Shown here piece by piece: positions 1 through 6,102 of a stretch of DNA of 6,264 nt. The DNA is from an uncultured Erysipelotrichaceae bacterium (GTDB lineage Bacteria > Bacillota_I > Bacilli_A > RF39 > UBA660), in assembly GCA_951801995.1 (NCBI GenBank), contig CATOOY010000060.1:1-6264 (forward strand), in the 5' to 3' direction. Made by a program: the position numbers and the translations under genes. Below the pieces are notes generated by a model. The model was not told the DNA's origin. It worked only from the letters and a program-made list of their open reading frames with translations, and ran no database searches. Positions within the stretch are counted from its first letter, which is position 1, and every line of letters starts with the position of its first letter.

Positions 1-8
1 CTTCCATT

Positions 9-896
9 TTAATCAATCAATAATTTATTTTCATCGTTTACTTGTTTTTGTAATAATTCTAATTCTTTAATATTTTTATTATCTTTTAATACTTTCATTT
101 GTCTTCTTGCTGAATTATTAAGTCTTATAAGTCTTTCACTTTGAGGTACTTTTCCTTCAATCAATTCCGCATTTGTATTTTGAAGATTATTTAATATTAC
201 TAAATGTAGCAAGTCTGTATAATCTCTCATATTTCCTTCTTTTGCTAGTTCTGGATTATTATTTCTCCACTCTTTAGCTGTCATACCAAATAATGCGACA
301 TTTAAAACATCCGCTTCTTCTGCATATACAAATTTCTTTTGTGCCTCAGTAAGAATTGGAACTATATAAGTTTTTACTGCATCAGTATGAACTACGTAAT
401 TTAATTTAGATAATAATCTATTGGCTTGCCATTCAACTTTTTCTTGGTATGCCTCATTTGTTTTTAATCTTTCAAATTCTTTTATTAAGTATAATTTGAA
501 TTCTGGGGATAGCCAACTTGCAAATTCAAAGGCAATATCAGGATGAGCAAAAGTTCCTTTACTATATTTTCCGCTGCTTGGAATAATTCCAATAGCATTA
601 AAATCTCTTTTCCAACGATTAGGTGTCATAGTAAAACGATTATAAGGAGCTTCATCAATTTTAATTCTGTGAGATTCCACGGAATTAAAATCCTCATTAT
701 TAATTTCTTCCCATAAACTATAGTAATCAAATGAATTTTTATTTGACATCCAATTTCTAATTACGCCAGATGGATCTTCAGAATTTGCTTGTCTAGCTAA
801 ATCAGTTAATGAAATATAATTTACATTACCTACCCGCAAAATGCCTACTTTATTTTCTTTTACAATTATCTCGGTTGTTACTGTATCTTTTTTCAT
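9..896 (-). CDS. KilA-N domain DNA-binding protein
   Basis: Complete 295-residue protein. Residues about 8-145 read as a KilA-N domain: YISLTDLAR at 27-35, an NWM motif at 48-50, and the characteristic stretch GTFAHPDIAFEFASWLSPEF at about 114-133. KilA-N domains are known as DNA-binding modules of phage and large DNA virus proteins. They also occur as stand-alone genes in gut Firmicutes and Bacteroidetes, where the target is usually unknown. The second half (about 190-275) contains ADVLNVALFGMTAKEWR and MRDYTDLLHLVILNNL followed by a charged helix. I recall this C-terminal half from bacterial KilA-N proteins, but it has no assigned function. The start is ATG, preceded by a good AGGTGA ribosome binding site. 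The gene follows secA by 167 bases and probably has its own promoter and operator-like repeats (see 991-1020). Likely role: transcriptional regulator or remnant of a mobile element; the specific function is unknown. Confidence 0.9.
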   Translation of the reverse strand: MKKDTVTTEIIVKENKVGILRVGNVNYISLTDLARQANSEDPSGVIRNWMSNKNSFDYYSLWEEINNEDFNSVESHRIKIDEAPYNRFTMTPNRWKRDFNAIGIIPSSGKYSKGTFAHPDIAFEFASWLSPEFKLYLIKEFERLKTNEAYQEKVEWQANRLLSKLNYVVHTDAVKTYIVPILTEAQKKFVYAEEADVLNVALFGMTAKEWRNNNPELAKEGNMRDYTDLLHLVILNNLQNTNAELIEGKVPQSERLIRLNNSARRQMKVLKDNKNIKELELLQKQVNDENKLLID

Positions 897-924
897 TTAA
901 TCACCTCACTTTTTTTGAATTTTA

Positions 925-961
925 AAAGGATGTTCACATATTTTTTCTATTTACATCCTTT
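925..961 (-). repeat. 9-bp inverted repeat in the leader of the KilA-N gene
   Basis: The arms AAAGGATGT (925-933) and ACATCCTTT (953-961) are perfectly complementary and separated by 19 bases. The repeat lies between the candidate promoter at 991-1020 and the KilA-N ribosome binding site, so it would fall in the 5' untranslated region. It could be a protein-binding site or an mRNA hairpin. The run of U after it on the minus strand is only four bases, so it is a poor terminator candidate. Confidence 0.5.
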
Positions 962-990
962 ATTTTAAGGCATTTAAGCCATATTTTTTA

Positions 991-1020
991 ATTATTTGCA
1001 AACAAATATGAATTTGTTAA
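991..1020 (-). promoter_or_regulatory. Candidate KilA-N gene promoter with overlapping palindrome
   Basis: On the minus strand TTAACA (1015-1020, five of six to the -35 consensus) is followed after 18 bases by AATAAT (991-996, five of six to the -10 consensus). Transcription would start near 984, giving a leader of roughly 88 bases. A perfect 7-bp inverted repeat, AACAAAT/ATTTGTT with a 4-base centre (1001-1018), fills the spacer and overlaps the -35 box, as an operator would. The call rests on consensus matching in AT-rich DNA and is tentative. Confidence 0.35.
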
Positions 1021-1063
1021 CATTTTTTAACTTTGTAAAATCCTCGCAAAGCCTTTATTTATC

Positions 1064-3556
1064 TCACTTTCCGCAGCAATTTTTGTACTTTTTGCCCGAA
1101 CCACAAGGGCAAGGTTCATTTCTTCCTATTTTTGCTACTTTTTTAGGAGAACGTTTTTTTTGTTTGCTTTGATCTTCATTTGTAATTCCTTTTTCTACTT
1201 GTTTTCTCTCTATATTTTGCCTTATTTCGGCTTTCATAAGATATACTGTTGTTTCTCTATCAATACGACTTAATAATTGTTCAAATAAATTGTATCCTTC
1301 TGTTGTGTATGCTCTAAGTGGGTTTTCTTGAGCATATCCTCTTAAATGAATTCCCTCTCTTAATATAGACATTGTATTGATATGTTCCATCCAGTGTGTA
1401 TCTATTACACGGAGTGCGATTGTCTTTTCAAATTCATTTGCTATTTCTTCTGGGATATCTTTTAATTTTGATGTAAACTCTTTTTGTACACAGTCATATA
1501 AATATTCAATAAGTTCATCTGTATCTTTCTCTATGATACTTTTTAATAAAATAGGTTTACTTACAATTTGAGTATTGATTGTTTCTAATATTTCCTTTTT
1601 ATCCTCTTCTGTTAGATATCCTTCTGGCATAATATGACTATCTACTAGGTCTCCCATGAAATTATAAAATGAATCTAAAATATCTTCATGTATAGATTCA
1701 CTATCTAAAATGGCATTTCTTTTTTGATAAATGGTATCTCTTTGTTTATTTAATACATCATCATATTCTAATAAACTTTTACGCATATCAAAATTGTTTC
1801 CTTCTACTCTCTTCTGTGCAGATTCTATAGAAGAAGAAAGCATTTTATTACGAATAGATGCCTCTTCATCAAAACCAATAGATACTAGTAAATTCTTAGC
1901 ACGATCTGTTCCAAAACGAACCATTAAATCATCTTCAAAAGAAACACAAAATTGTGAATAACCTGGGTCTCCTTGTCTTCCAGATCTACCACGAAGTTGG
2001 TTATCTATTCTCCTAGATTCATGTCTTTCTGTTCCGATTACACAAAGACCACCTAATTCTTTTACTTCATCATCTAATTTAATATCTGTTCCACGTCCTG
2101 CCATGTTAGTAGCGATTGTAACAGAACCTTTTTCTCCTGCTTTAGCAATTATTTCTGCTTCTCTTGCATTGTTTTTGGCATTTAATACTTCATGTGGAAT
2201 CTTTTCTTTTTTGAGCATATCGCTTAAAAGTTCACTTGTTTCTACTGCTACTGTTCCTACTAAAACAGGTTGTCCTTTTTTATGTTTTTCTTTTATTTCT
2301 TCTATAATTGCTTTATATTTACCCTTTTTCGTTGCAAAAATTAAATCTCCAAAATCTTCACGGGCTACTGGTTTATTGGTAGGTATTTCTATAACATACA
2401 TGTTATAAATATCTCTAAACTCTTCTTCTTCTGTTTTAGCTGTTCCTGTCATACCTGCTATTTTTTTATACATTCTAAATAAATTTTGGAATGTAATGGT
2501 TGCGAGGGTTTTGGTTTCTTCATTAATTGTTACATTTTCTTTTGCTTCTATTGCTTGATGAAGTCCATCTGAGAAGGCTCTTCCTGGCATAAGTCTTCCT
2601 GTAAATTGATCTACAATGATTACTTTATCATCTTGTACTACGTAGTCAAAATCTTTTTTCATACTATAATTTGCTCTTAATGCTTGATTAATATGATGTA
2701 CTAATACTGTATTATTAATATCATATAGATTTTCAATTCCAAAGCTTTTTTCTGCTTTTTCTATTCCTTCTTCGTCAAGTGTTACAGATTTTGTTTTTTC
2801 ATCGTAAATATATCCTTTGTTTTCTTTTAATCCTTTTACAAATTTATCTGCTTTTATATATAGATTAAATGTTTGCATTCTACCTCCAGATATGATAAGT
2901 GGGGTTCTTGCTTCGTCTATAAGTGCAGAATCTACTTCATCAATAATGACAAAATTTAGCGGTCTTTGTACTCTGTCTTCTTTGTTTACTACCATGTTGT
3001 CTCTTAAATAATCAAATCCAATTTCATTATTGGTTGAGTACATGATATCAGAATTATAAGCTATTTGTTTTTCTTCTGTATTTAGTTCTCTATAATTTAC
3101 ACCTACACTTAATCCTAAAAATCTATACACTTCTCCCATCCATTTTGCATCACGTCCTGCTAGATATTCATTTACTGTTATAATATGAACACCTTCTTTT
3201 GTTAATGCATTTAAATAAGCTGGCATTGTAGCTGTAAGTGTTTTTCCTTCTCCAGTTTTCATTTCTGCTATATTTCCATAATGAATAGCCAAACCACCTA
3301 AAATTTGTACATAATAGGGTCTTTCTTTTAGTACTCTAAAAGCTGCTTCTCTTGCTACTGCAAAAGCTTCTACTTTTATGTCTTCTAATGTTTCTCCATT
3401 TTCTAATCTTTTTTGAAATTCTGTGGTTTTTTCTTTTAATTTTTTATCTGATAAAGCTTTCATTTCTTCTTCTAGATTTATTACTTCATCAGCTATTTTT
3501 TTAAATCTACTTAATTCTTTATATTCATGGTTAAATATTTTCTTTAGAAAATTCAC
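1064..3556 (-). CDS. secA: Preprotein translocase ATPase SecA
   Basis: Complete 830-residue SecA, the cytosolic and membrane-associated motor that pushes unfolded secretory proteins through SecYEG using ATP. Domains in order: N-terminal motor part with Walker A MKTGEGKT (99-106) and the Walker B region IIDEVDSALIDEARTP (204-219); the preprotein cross-linking domain inserted at roughly 225-365; the second motor domain with AGRGTDIKL (486-494) and QLRGRSGRQGDPG (520-532); then the scaffold, wing and two-helix-finger region containing HWMEHINTM (721-729). It ends in a basic linker and a SEC-C zinc-binding tail with Cys816, Cys818, Cys827 and Cys828, which in other bacteria contacts SecB or ribosomes. 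Length matches the family (about 800-900). The start is GTG, chosen because it is in frame and follows AAAGGTGA; the ATG four bases upstream is out of frame. hpf lies upstream, a common arrangement in Bacillota, but prfB, often downstream, is not here. Confidence 0.99.
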   Translation of the reverse strand: MNFLKKIFNHEYKELSRFKKIADEVINLEEEMKALSDKKLKEKTTEFQKRLENGETLEDIKVEAFAVAREAAFRVLKERPYYVQILGGLAIHYGNIAEMKTGEGKTLTATMPAYLNALTKEGVHIITVNEYLAGRDAKWMGEVYRFLGLSVGVNYRELNTEEKQIAYNSDIMYSTNNEIGFDYLRDNMVVNKEDRVQRPLNFVIIDEVDSALIDEARTPLIISGGRMQTFNLYIKADKFVKGLKENKGYIYDEKTKSVTLDEEGIEKAEKSFGIENLYDINNTVLVHHINQALRANYSMKKDFDYVVQDDKVIIVDQFTGRLMPGRAFSDGLHQAIEAKENVTINEETKTLATITFQNLFRMYKKIAGMTGTAKTEEEEFRDIYNMYVIEIPTNKPVAREDFGDLIFATKKGKYKAIIEEIKEKHKKGQPVLVGTVAVETSELLSDMLKKEKIPHEVLNAKNNAREAEIIAKAGEKGSVTIATNMAGRGTDIKLDDEVKELGGLCVIGTERHESRRIDNQLRGRSGRQGDPGYSQFCVSFEDDLMVRFGTDRAKNLLVSIGFDEEASIRNKMLSSSIESAQKRVEGNNFDMRKSLLEYDDVLNKQRDTIYQKRNAILDSESIHEDILDSFYNFMGDLVDSHIMPEGYLTEEDKKEILETINTQIVSKPILLKSIIEKDTDELIEYLYDCVQKEFTSKLKDIPEEIANEFEKTIALRVIDTHWMEHINTMSILREGIHLRGYAQENPLRAYTTEGYNLFEQLLSRIDRETTVYLMKAEIRQNIERKQVEKGITNEDQSKQKKRSPKKVAKIGRNEPCPCGSGKKYKNCCGK

Positions 3557-3584
3557 ACATTGTCACCTTTCTTCCTTAATCTAT

Positions 3585-3593
3585 ATTTTATCA
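3585..3593 (-). promoter_or_regulatory. Candidate extended -10 promoter of secA
   Basis: The minus strand reads TGATAAAAT here (TG at one base from TAAAAT), an extended -10 element. It sits just downstream of an 11-T run and about 16 bases before the secA ribosome binding site. No good -35 box lies at the usual distance, which extended -10 promoters tolerate. The hairpin after hpf (3743-3766) implies that secA needs its own promoter, which supports the call indirectly. Confidence 0.35.
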
Positions 3594-3742
3594 AAAAAAA
3601 AAAGAAAAACATAGTGTTTTCATAAAATTCCACTTATTTTTCTTTTTATTGTTATAATATTTTAGGATACTCTTTTCCACATGTATACTATATTTTTTCC
3701 CTTTCTTTTCATTCGCTTTTTAGACTAGTTGTAAAGAACACA

Positions 3743-3766
3743 AAAGGTATAGGTGTCTATACCTTT
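3743..3766 (-). terminator. Terminator downstream of hpf
   Basis: Perfect 10-bp stem: AAAGGTATAG (3743-3752) pairs with CTATACCTTT (3757-3766) around a 4-base loop, starting three bases past the hpf stop codon. Read on the minus strand, the 3' arm ends in CCTTTTGTG, giving a short U stretch. It would separate hpf from secA, or attenuate read-through into it. Confidence 0.75.
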
Positions 3767-3768
3767 AT

Positions 3769-4296
3769 TTATTTTGCTTCTATTATCCCATAATTTCCAT
3801 CTTTTCTTTTATATAAGATGGATACTTCATCTGTACTACTATTTTTGAATACAAAGAAATCATGATCTATTAATTCCATTTGTAAAATAGCTTCCTCTTC
3901 ATCCATTGGTTTTGTATTTACTATTTTTCTTTTCACAATTTTACTATCTTCTACTTCTAAGTCACTTTCAAAATCTAGATTCATATCTTCGATGATATTT
4001 TTTACTTTTTTCTGTTTCATTCTTGTTTTATTCTTACGAATTTGTCTTTCTAATTTATCTGATGCATTATCAATTGCATCATATAAGTCTTTGGTGGTTA
4101 CTTCTGCTCTTAAAATCATTCTTTTTGCTGGTATTGTTACTTCTACTGTTTGATGAATGCCATTTACTTTACAAACTATAGTTGCTGTTATTGCATCTGT
4201 ATCAAAGTATTTTTCTAATCTCCCTATTTTTTCTTCAATATAAGTTTTGATAGCTGGGGTAATTTCTACCTTACTACCACGAATGTTCATTTCCAT
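3769..4296 (-). CDS. hpf: Long-form ribosome hibernation promoting factor
   Basis: Complete 175-residue protein of the long HPF family. It binds the 30S subunit and pairs ribosomes into inactive 100S dimers in stationary phase or starvation. Residues 1-95 are the ribosome-binding S30AE domain (MEMNIRGSKVEITPAIKTYI at the start; LRAEVTTKDLYDAIDNASDK at 62-81), ending in a basic stretch, KNKTRMKQKKVKN (88-100). A variable acidic linker (about 101-125) leads to the C-terminal dimerisation domain, with KPMDEEEAILQMELIDHDFF at 129-148 and the closing IYKRKDGNYG-like motif (LYKRKDGNYG, 161-170). The presence of this second domain distinguishes it from the short HPF/YfiA of enterobacteria. The ATG start is preceded by GAAAGGGTGA; an in-frame ATG two codons later is a weaker alternative. 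It lies between csp and secA with a terminator after it. Confidence 0.97.
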   Translation of the reverse strand: MEMNIRGSKVEITPAIKTYIEEKIGRLEKYFDTDAITATIVCKVNGIHQTVEVTIPAKRMILRAEVTTKDLYDAIDNASDKLERQIRKNKTRMKQKKVKNIIEDMNLDFESDLEVEDSKIVKRKIVNTKPMDEEEAILQMELIDHDFFVFKNSSTDEVSILYKRKDGNYGIIEAK

Positions 4297-4317
4297 AACA
4301 TCACCCTTTCTATTTTT

Positions 4318-4326
4318 ATTATATCA
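4318..4326 (-). promoter_or_regulatory. Candidate extended -10 promoter of hpf
   Basis: The minus strand reads TGATATAAT, a consensus -10 hexamer with the TG extension, about 9 bases upstream of the hpf ribosome binding site region. No consensus -35 is seen at 16-18 bases. The leader would be very short. The terminator after csp just upstream (4369-4405) makes a separate hpf promoter likely. Confidence 0.45.
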
Positions 4327-4368
4327 TAAAATTTTATAATAAAATATGTGATTTTATGTTTAAGAGAC

Positions 4369-4405
4369 AAATAAAAACTACATTATACTAATGCAGTTTT
4401 TATTT
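4369..4405 (-). terminator. Terminator overlapping the last codons of csp
   Basis: A 17-bp stem: 4369-4385 pairs with 4389-4405 around the 3-base loop at 4386-4388. The single mismatch on the plus strand becomes a G-U pair in the minus-strand RNA. Symmetrical A and T tracts flank a short mixed core. The upstream arm lies within the coding sequence of csp and the other arm includes its stop codon, so translation to the end of csp would melt the hairpin until the ribosome releases. Confidence 0.8.
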
Positions 4406-4595
4406 CTACGACGTTCTTCGCCTGTAGACCTTTGTCTGTCTTCACCAAGTCAAATTCTACATACTGGCCTTCTACCAAAGTTTTATATCCTTCTGATAGA
4501 ATTGCTGAATAATGAACAAATATGTCCTCTCCTTCTTTGTATTCAATAAATCCAAATCCTTTTTCATTATTGAACCACTTTACTTTTCCAGTCAC
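4383..4595 (-). CDS. csp: Cold-shock protein, CspA family
   Basis: Complete 70-residue single cold-shock domain, a five-strand OB fold that binds single-stranded RNA and DNA and acts as an RNA chaperone. The sequence begins TGKVKWFNNEKGFGFIE, with RNP1 KGFGFI at 12-17 and RNP2 DIFVHY at 24-29; aromatic contact residues W7, F14, F16, F26 and H28 are all present. Length is typical (65-70). The start is GTG, chosen because it is in frame with the invariant GKVKWF start and lies 8 bases from AAGGGAG. The ATG between them hits a stop after three codons. A promoter with a short leader lies upstream, so the long cold-inducible leader known from E. coli cspA is not evident. The gene is divergent from the agr locus and upstream of hpf. 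Whether it is cold-induced or constitutive cannot be told from sequence. Confidence 0.98.
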   Translation of the reverse strand: MTGKVKWFNNEKGFGFIEYKEGEDIFVHYSAILSEGYKTLVEGQYVEFDLVKTDKGLQAKNVVEIKTALV

Positions 4596-4627
4596 ACTAA
4601 CATCTCCCTTCTACCTGTTACGCTTTT

Positions 4628-4657
4628 ATTATATCGTACCTTTTTTTATAATAGCAA
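4628..4657 (-). promoter_or_regulatory. Probable promoter of csp
   Basis: On the minus strand TTGCTA (4652-4657) and a perfect TATAAT (4628-4633) are separated by 18 bases. The expected start is near 4621, about 11 bases before the AAGGGAG ribosome binding site. An imperfect inverted repeat, caagat/atcttg with an inner ttgt/acaa (4655-4680), overlaps the -35 box and could be a regulatory site. Confidence 0.6.
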
Positions 4658-4887
4658 GATAAGTTGTGCGACAAATCTTGACATTATTTTTAGAGGCGCG
4701 ATTTTATTATAAAGTTTTTCAAATATCGTTTTCCTATTTTTGTCTAAAAGCATTGTTTTTATGTTCGAAATAATTTTGAGACATTCCTTTTTCTCTTTCC
4801 TCTTTAATTAATTCTTCTTTTTGTTTTTTCAATGCTTTCTTTCAAAAAATTATTTTATTTTCTTATATAATCAAGGTGGTGGTGTAC

Positions 4888-5493
4888 ATGAGGTCTTGGA
4901 TTATAAAGAAATGTATGGATATAATTCGCGATACTAAATCCTTTAATCAAACGAAATTAGAAGAAATTGAATATGGACTTACTGGCATTTACATTCTTAT
5001 TACAAAGTCTATTATTATTTTTGGAATAGCTATGATACTTGGTGTTTTTAAAGAGTTACTACTTTTCCTAATTTTTTATAACATGATTAGAATGCCTTCT
5101 TTTGGTTTACATGCTACTAAAAGTTGGATTTGTTTAGTTAGCTCTACTATACTATTTATATCTGGTTTATATATTTCTCTTTATATACATATGAATATAT
5201 ATATAAAATTAATATTTGGCATTTATTGTATTATTAGGATTTACCAAAATGCTCCTGCTGATACACATAAAAGACCTATTATTAGTAAAAAAAGGAGAAA
5301 AGTTTATAAGACTATTTCTACTATAATAGCTATTGTATTTGTAATTTTTAGTCTATTTATTCCAAATTATTTTATCTCTAATTCTCTTATATGCTCTTTG
5401 TGTATTCAAACTGGAATGATATCACCATTTATATACAAGTTATTTAATTTGCCTTATAACAACTATAAGAATTATCAATTAAATAATGTATAG
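4888..5493 (+). CDS. agrB: AgrB, membrane peptidase for the autoinducer peptide
   Basis: Complete 201-residue AgrB, an integral membrane cysteine endopeptidase. It removes the C-terminal tail of AgrD and closes the thiolactone ring. The catalytic pair is present with the family spacing: His75 in FGLHA and Cys82, seven residues apart. The later family signature NAPADTHKRP (121-130) and the end motif ISPFIYKLF (178-186) are also present. Hydrophobic segments lie at about 31-55, 56-68, 80-100, 103-118, 142-160 and 162-180, with a basic loop (KKRRKVYK) at 134-141. The start is placed at ATG 4888 rather than the in-frame GTG codons at 4876-4884, because those lie in or beside the AAGGTGG ribosome binding site (4873-4879). 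agrD follows after 20 bases. It is probably the only functional processing enzyme for both AgrD peptides in this locus. Confidence 0.95.
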   Translation: MRSWIIKKCMDIIRDTKSFNQTKLEEIEYGLTGIYILITKSIIIFGIAMILGVFKELLLFLIFYNMIRMPSFGLHATKSWICLVSSTILFISGLYISLYIHMNIYIKLIFGIYCIIRIYQNAPADTHKRPIISKKRRKVYKTISTIIAIVFVIFSLFIPNYFISNSLICSLCIQTGMISPFIYKLFNLPYNNYKNYQLNNV

Positions 5494-5513
5494 TTTAAAA
5501 GAGGGAGGGACTT

Positions 5514-5636
5514 ATGAAAAATTTATTTGCATCTGTTTTATCTTTTTTTGGAACTTTATCTGCAGAAGCTGGAAGTGATGCTTGTATCGTTTTATGGATC
5601 GATGAACCAGAATGTCCAAAAAGCTTAATTAAATAA
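5514..5636 (+). CDS. agrD: AgrD1, cyclic autoinducer peptide precursor
   Basis: Complete 40-residue AgrD. Residues 1-19 (MKNLFASVLSFFGTLSAEA) form an amphipathic or hydrophobic membrane-binding leader ending in AEA, which resembles a signal peptidase site. Residues 20-29 (GSDACIVLWI) should contain the mature signal, with Cys24 as ring cysteine. DEPECPKSLIK (30-40) is the charged recognition tail removed by AgrB and matches the family pattern (DEVEVPKEL in Staphylococcus aureus; HQPEEPKSL in Clostridium perfringens). Aligned on this tail, the ring would be CIVLWI, six residues, against the usual five. A second cysteine, Cys34, lies in the tail. A strong ribosome binding site, GAGGGAGGG (5501-5509), precedes the ATG, 20 bases after agrB. 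The gene ends in a hairpin terminator. Cleavage positions and ring size are inferred from alignment with known AgrD proteins. Confidence 0.92.
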   Translation: MKNLFASVLSFFGTLSAEAGSDACIVLWIDEPECPKSLIK

Positions 5637-5669
5637 AAATAAGTTCAAAAACTGAACTTGTTTTTATTT
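5631..5669 (+). terminator. Terminator after agrD1
   Basis: A 17-bp stem (5631-5647 with 5653-5669, one G-T pair) around the loop AAAAC. The core is AAGTTCA/TGAACTT, flanked by A and T tracts, so it can terminate in both directions. The upstream arm includes the agrD1 stop codon. The same hairpin recurs after agrD2. Confidence 0.85.
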
Positions 5670-5837
5670 ATAAAGTTTTTCGCATCTTGTCTAAAAATAT
5701 TGTTTTTTTGTTCGAAAGCTATTTGTGATATTTCTTTTTTTCTTTCTTTCTTGATTAATTCTTTTTTCTGTTTTTTTCAATACTTTCTTTCAAAAAAATT
5801 TTTTATTTCTTTGTATAATTAGGAGGATGGTAAATAT

Positions 5838-5959
5838 ATGTTCTCGGATTATAAATATATATGTATTTAAGCGAGAATGATAATGATATCACCATTTATA
5901 TACAAATTATTTAATTTTCCTTATACAACTATAAGAATTATCAATTAAATAATGTATAG
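5838..5959 (+). pseudogene. agrB: agrB remnant, internally deleted
   Basis: This is what remains of a second agrB. The first about 30 bases (ATG 5838 onwards, GGATTATAAA shared with unit 1) follow an AGGAGG site at 5821-5826, but the reading frame stops after ten codons at 5868-5870. From 5882 the sequence again follows unit 1 from 5415, through the family end motif SPFIYKLFN, to the old stop TAG at 5957-5959. It has two substitutions and a one-base deletion. The region encoding all membrane segments, His75 and Cys82 is gone, so no peptidase can be made. It may still serve as a leader that carries transcription into agrD2. Confidence 0.88.
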
Positions 5960-5979
5960 TTTAAAAGAGGGAGGGGCTT

Positions 5980-6102
5980 ATGAAAAATTTATTTGCATCT
6001 GTTTTATCTTTTTTTGGAACTTTATCTGCAGAAGCTGAAAGCAATGCTTGTATGTTATTATGGCTAGATGAATCAGAATGTCCAAAAAGCTTAATTAAAT
6101 AA
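5980..6102 (+). CDS. agrD: AgrD2, second cyclic autoinducer peptide precursor
   Basis: Complete 40-residue AgrD with the same leader (residues 1-19, identical in protein and in all 57 bases) and the same last eight residues as AgrD1. Six residues differ, all in between: G20E, D22N, I25M, V26L, I29L and P32S. The predicted mature segment is ESNACMLLWL, with Cys24, Leu27 and Trp28 kept, so the ring would be CMLLWL. The tail reads DESECPKSLIK and keeps the extra Cys34. The ribosome binding site, GAGGGAGGGG (5967-5976), is as strong as that of agrD1. Its own agrB is deleted, so processing would depend on AgrB from unit 1 or elsewhere in the genome. The intact frame, unchanged leader and recognition tail, and kept terminator argue that it is still functional. 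Confidence 0.9.
   Translation: MKNLFASVLSFFGTLSAEAESNACMLLWLDESECPKSLIK

Larger units (their letters stand above)
4702..5669 (+). repeat. Tandem repeat unit 1: complete agrBD cassette
   Basis: First unit of a tandem duplication: AT-rich upstream region, complete agrB, agrD and terminator. Its upstream region (about 4702-4887) aligns with 5662-5837, with several small indels. Conserved words include TATAAAGTTTTTC, TTGTCTAAAA, GTTCGAAA, TTTCTTTCAAAAAA and TATAAT. Its 3' part (5415-5669, 255 bases) aligns with 5882-6135 (254 bases). The left edge shares the heptamer TTTTATT (4702-4708) with the terminator tail at 5662-5668, a plausible microhomology for the duplication. Confidence 0.85.

Noticed and set aside
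1..8. Possible ATG of a further minus-strand gene just after the KilA-N stop (ATG at 5-7)
   Set aside because: Only a few bases are inside the window and no ribosome binding site can be judged, so there is nothing to support a call.
1001..1031. Hairpins AACAAAT/ATTTGTT and GTTAA/TTAAC considered as the secA terminator
   Set aside because: Neither is followed by a U run on the minus strand. The first fits better as a site in the KilA-N promoter. No convincing terminator was found after secA.
1377..3614. Several open frames of 60-101 codons on the plus strand opposite secA
   Set aside because: They are antisense to a clear full-length SecA, have no recognisable motifs or good ribosome binding sites, and result from the codon composition of secA.
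4512..4712. Plus-strand open frame opposite csp, running into its promoter
   Set aside because: It is antisense to a well supported cold-shock gene, and its sequence resembles no protein I know.
4866..4871. TATAAT immediately before agrB, repeated at 5814-5819 before the agrB remnant
   Set aside because: Transcription from it would start inside the agrB ribosome binding site, leaving no usable site. The nearest TTTCAA would be 20 bases upstream. It is conserved and may be a coincidence of the duplication, so I did not call it a promoter.
5877..5948. 23-codon frame (begins MIMISPFIYKLFN) inside the agrB remnant
   Set aside because: It is just the surviving end of agrB, with a frameshift from a one-base deletion. 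It lacks a convincing ribosome binding site.
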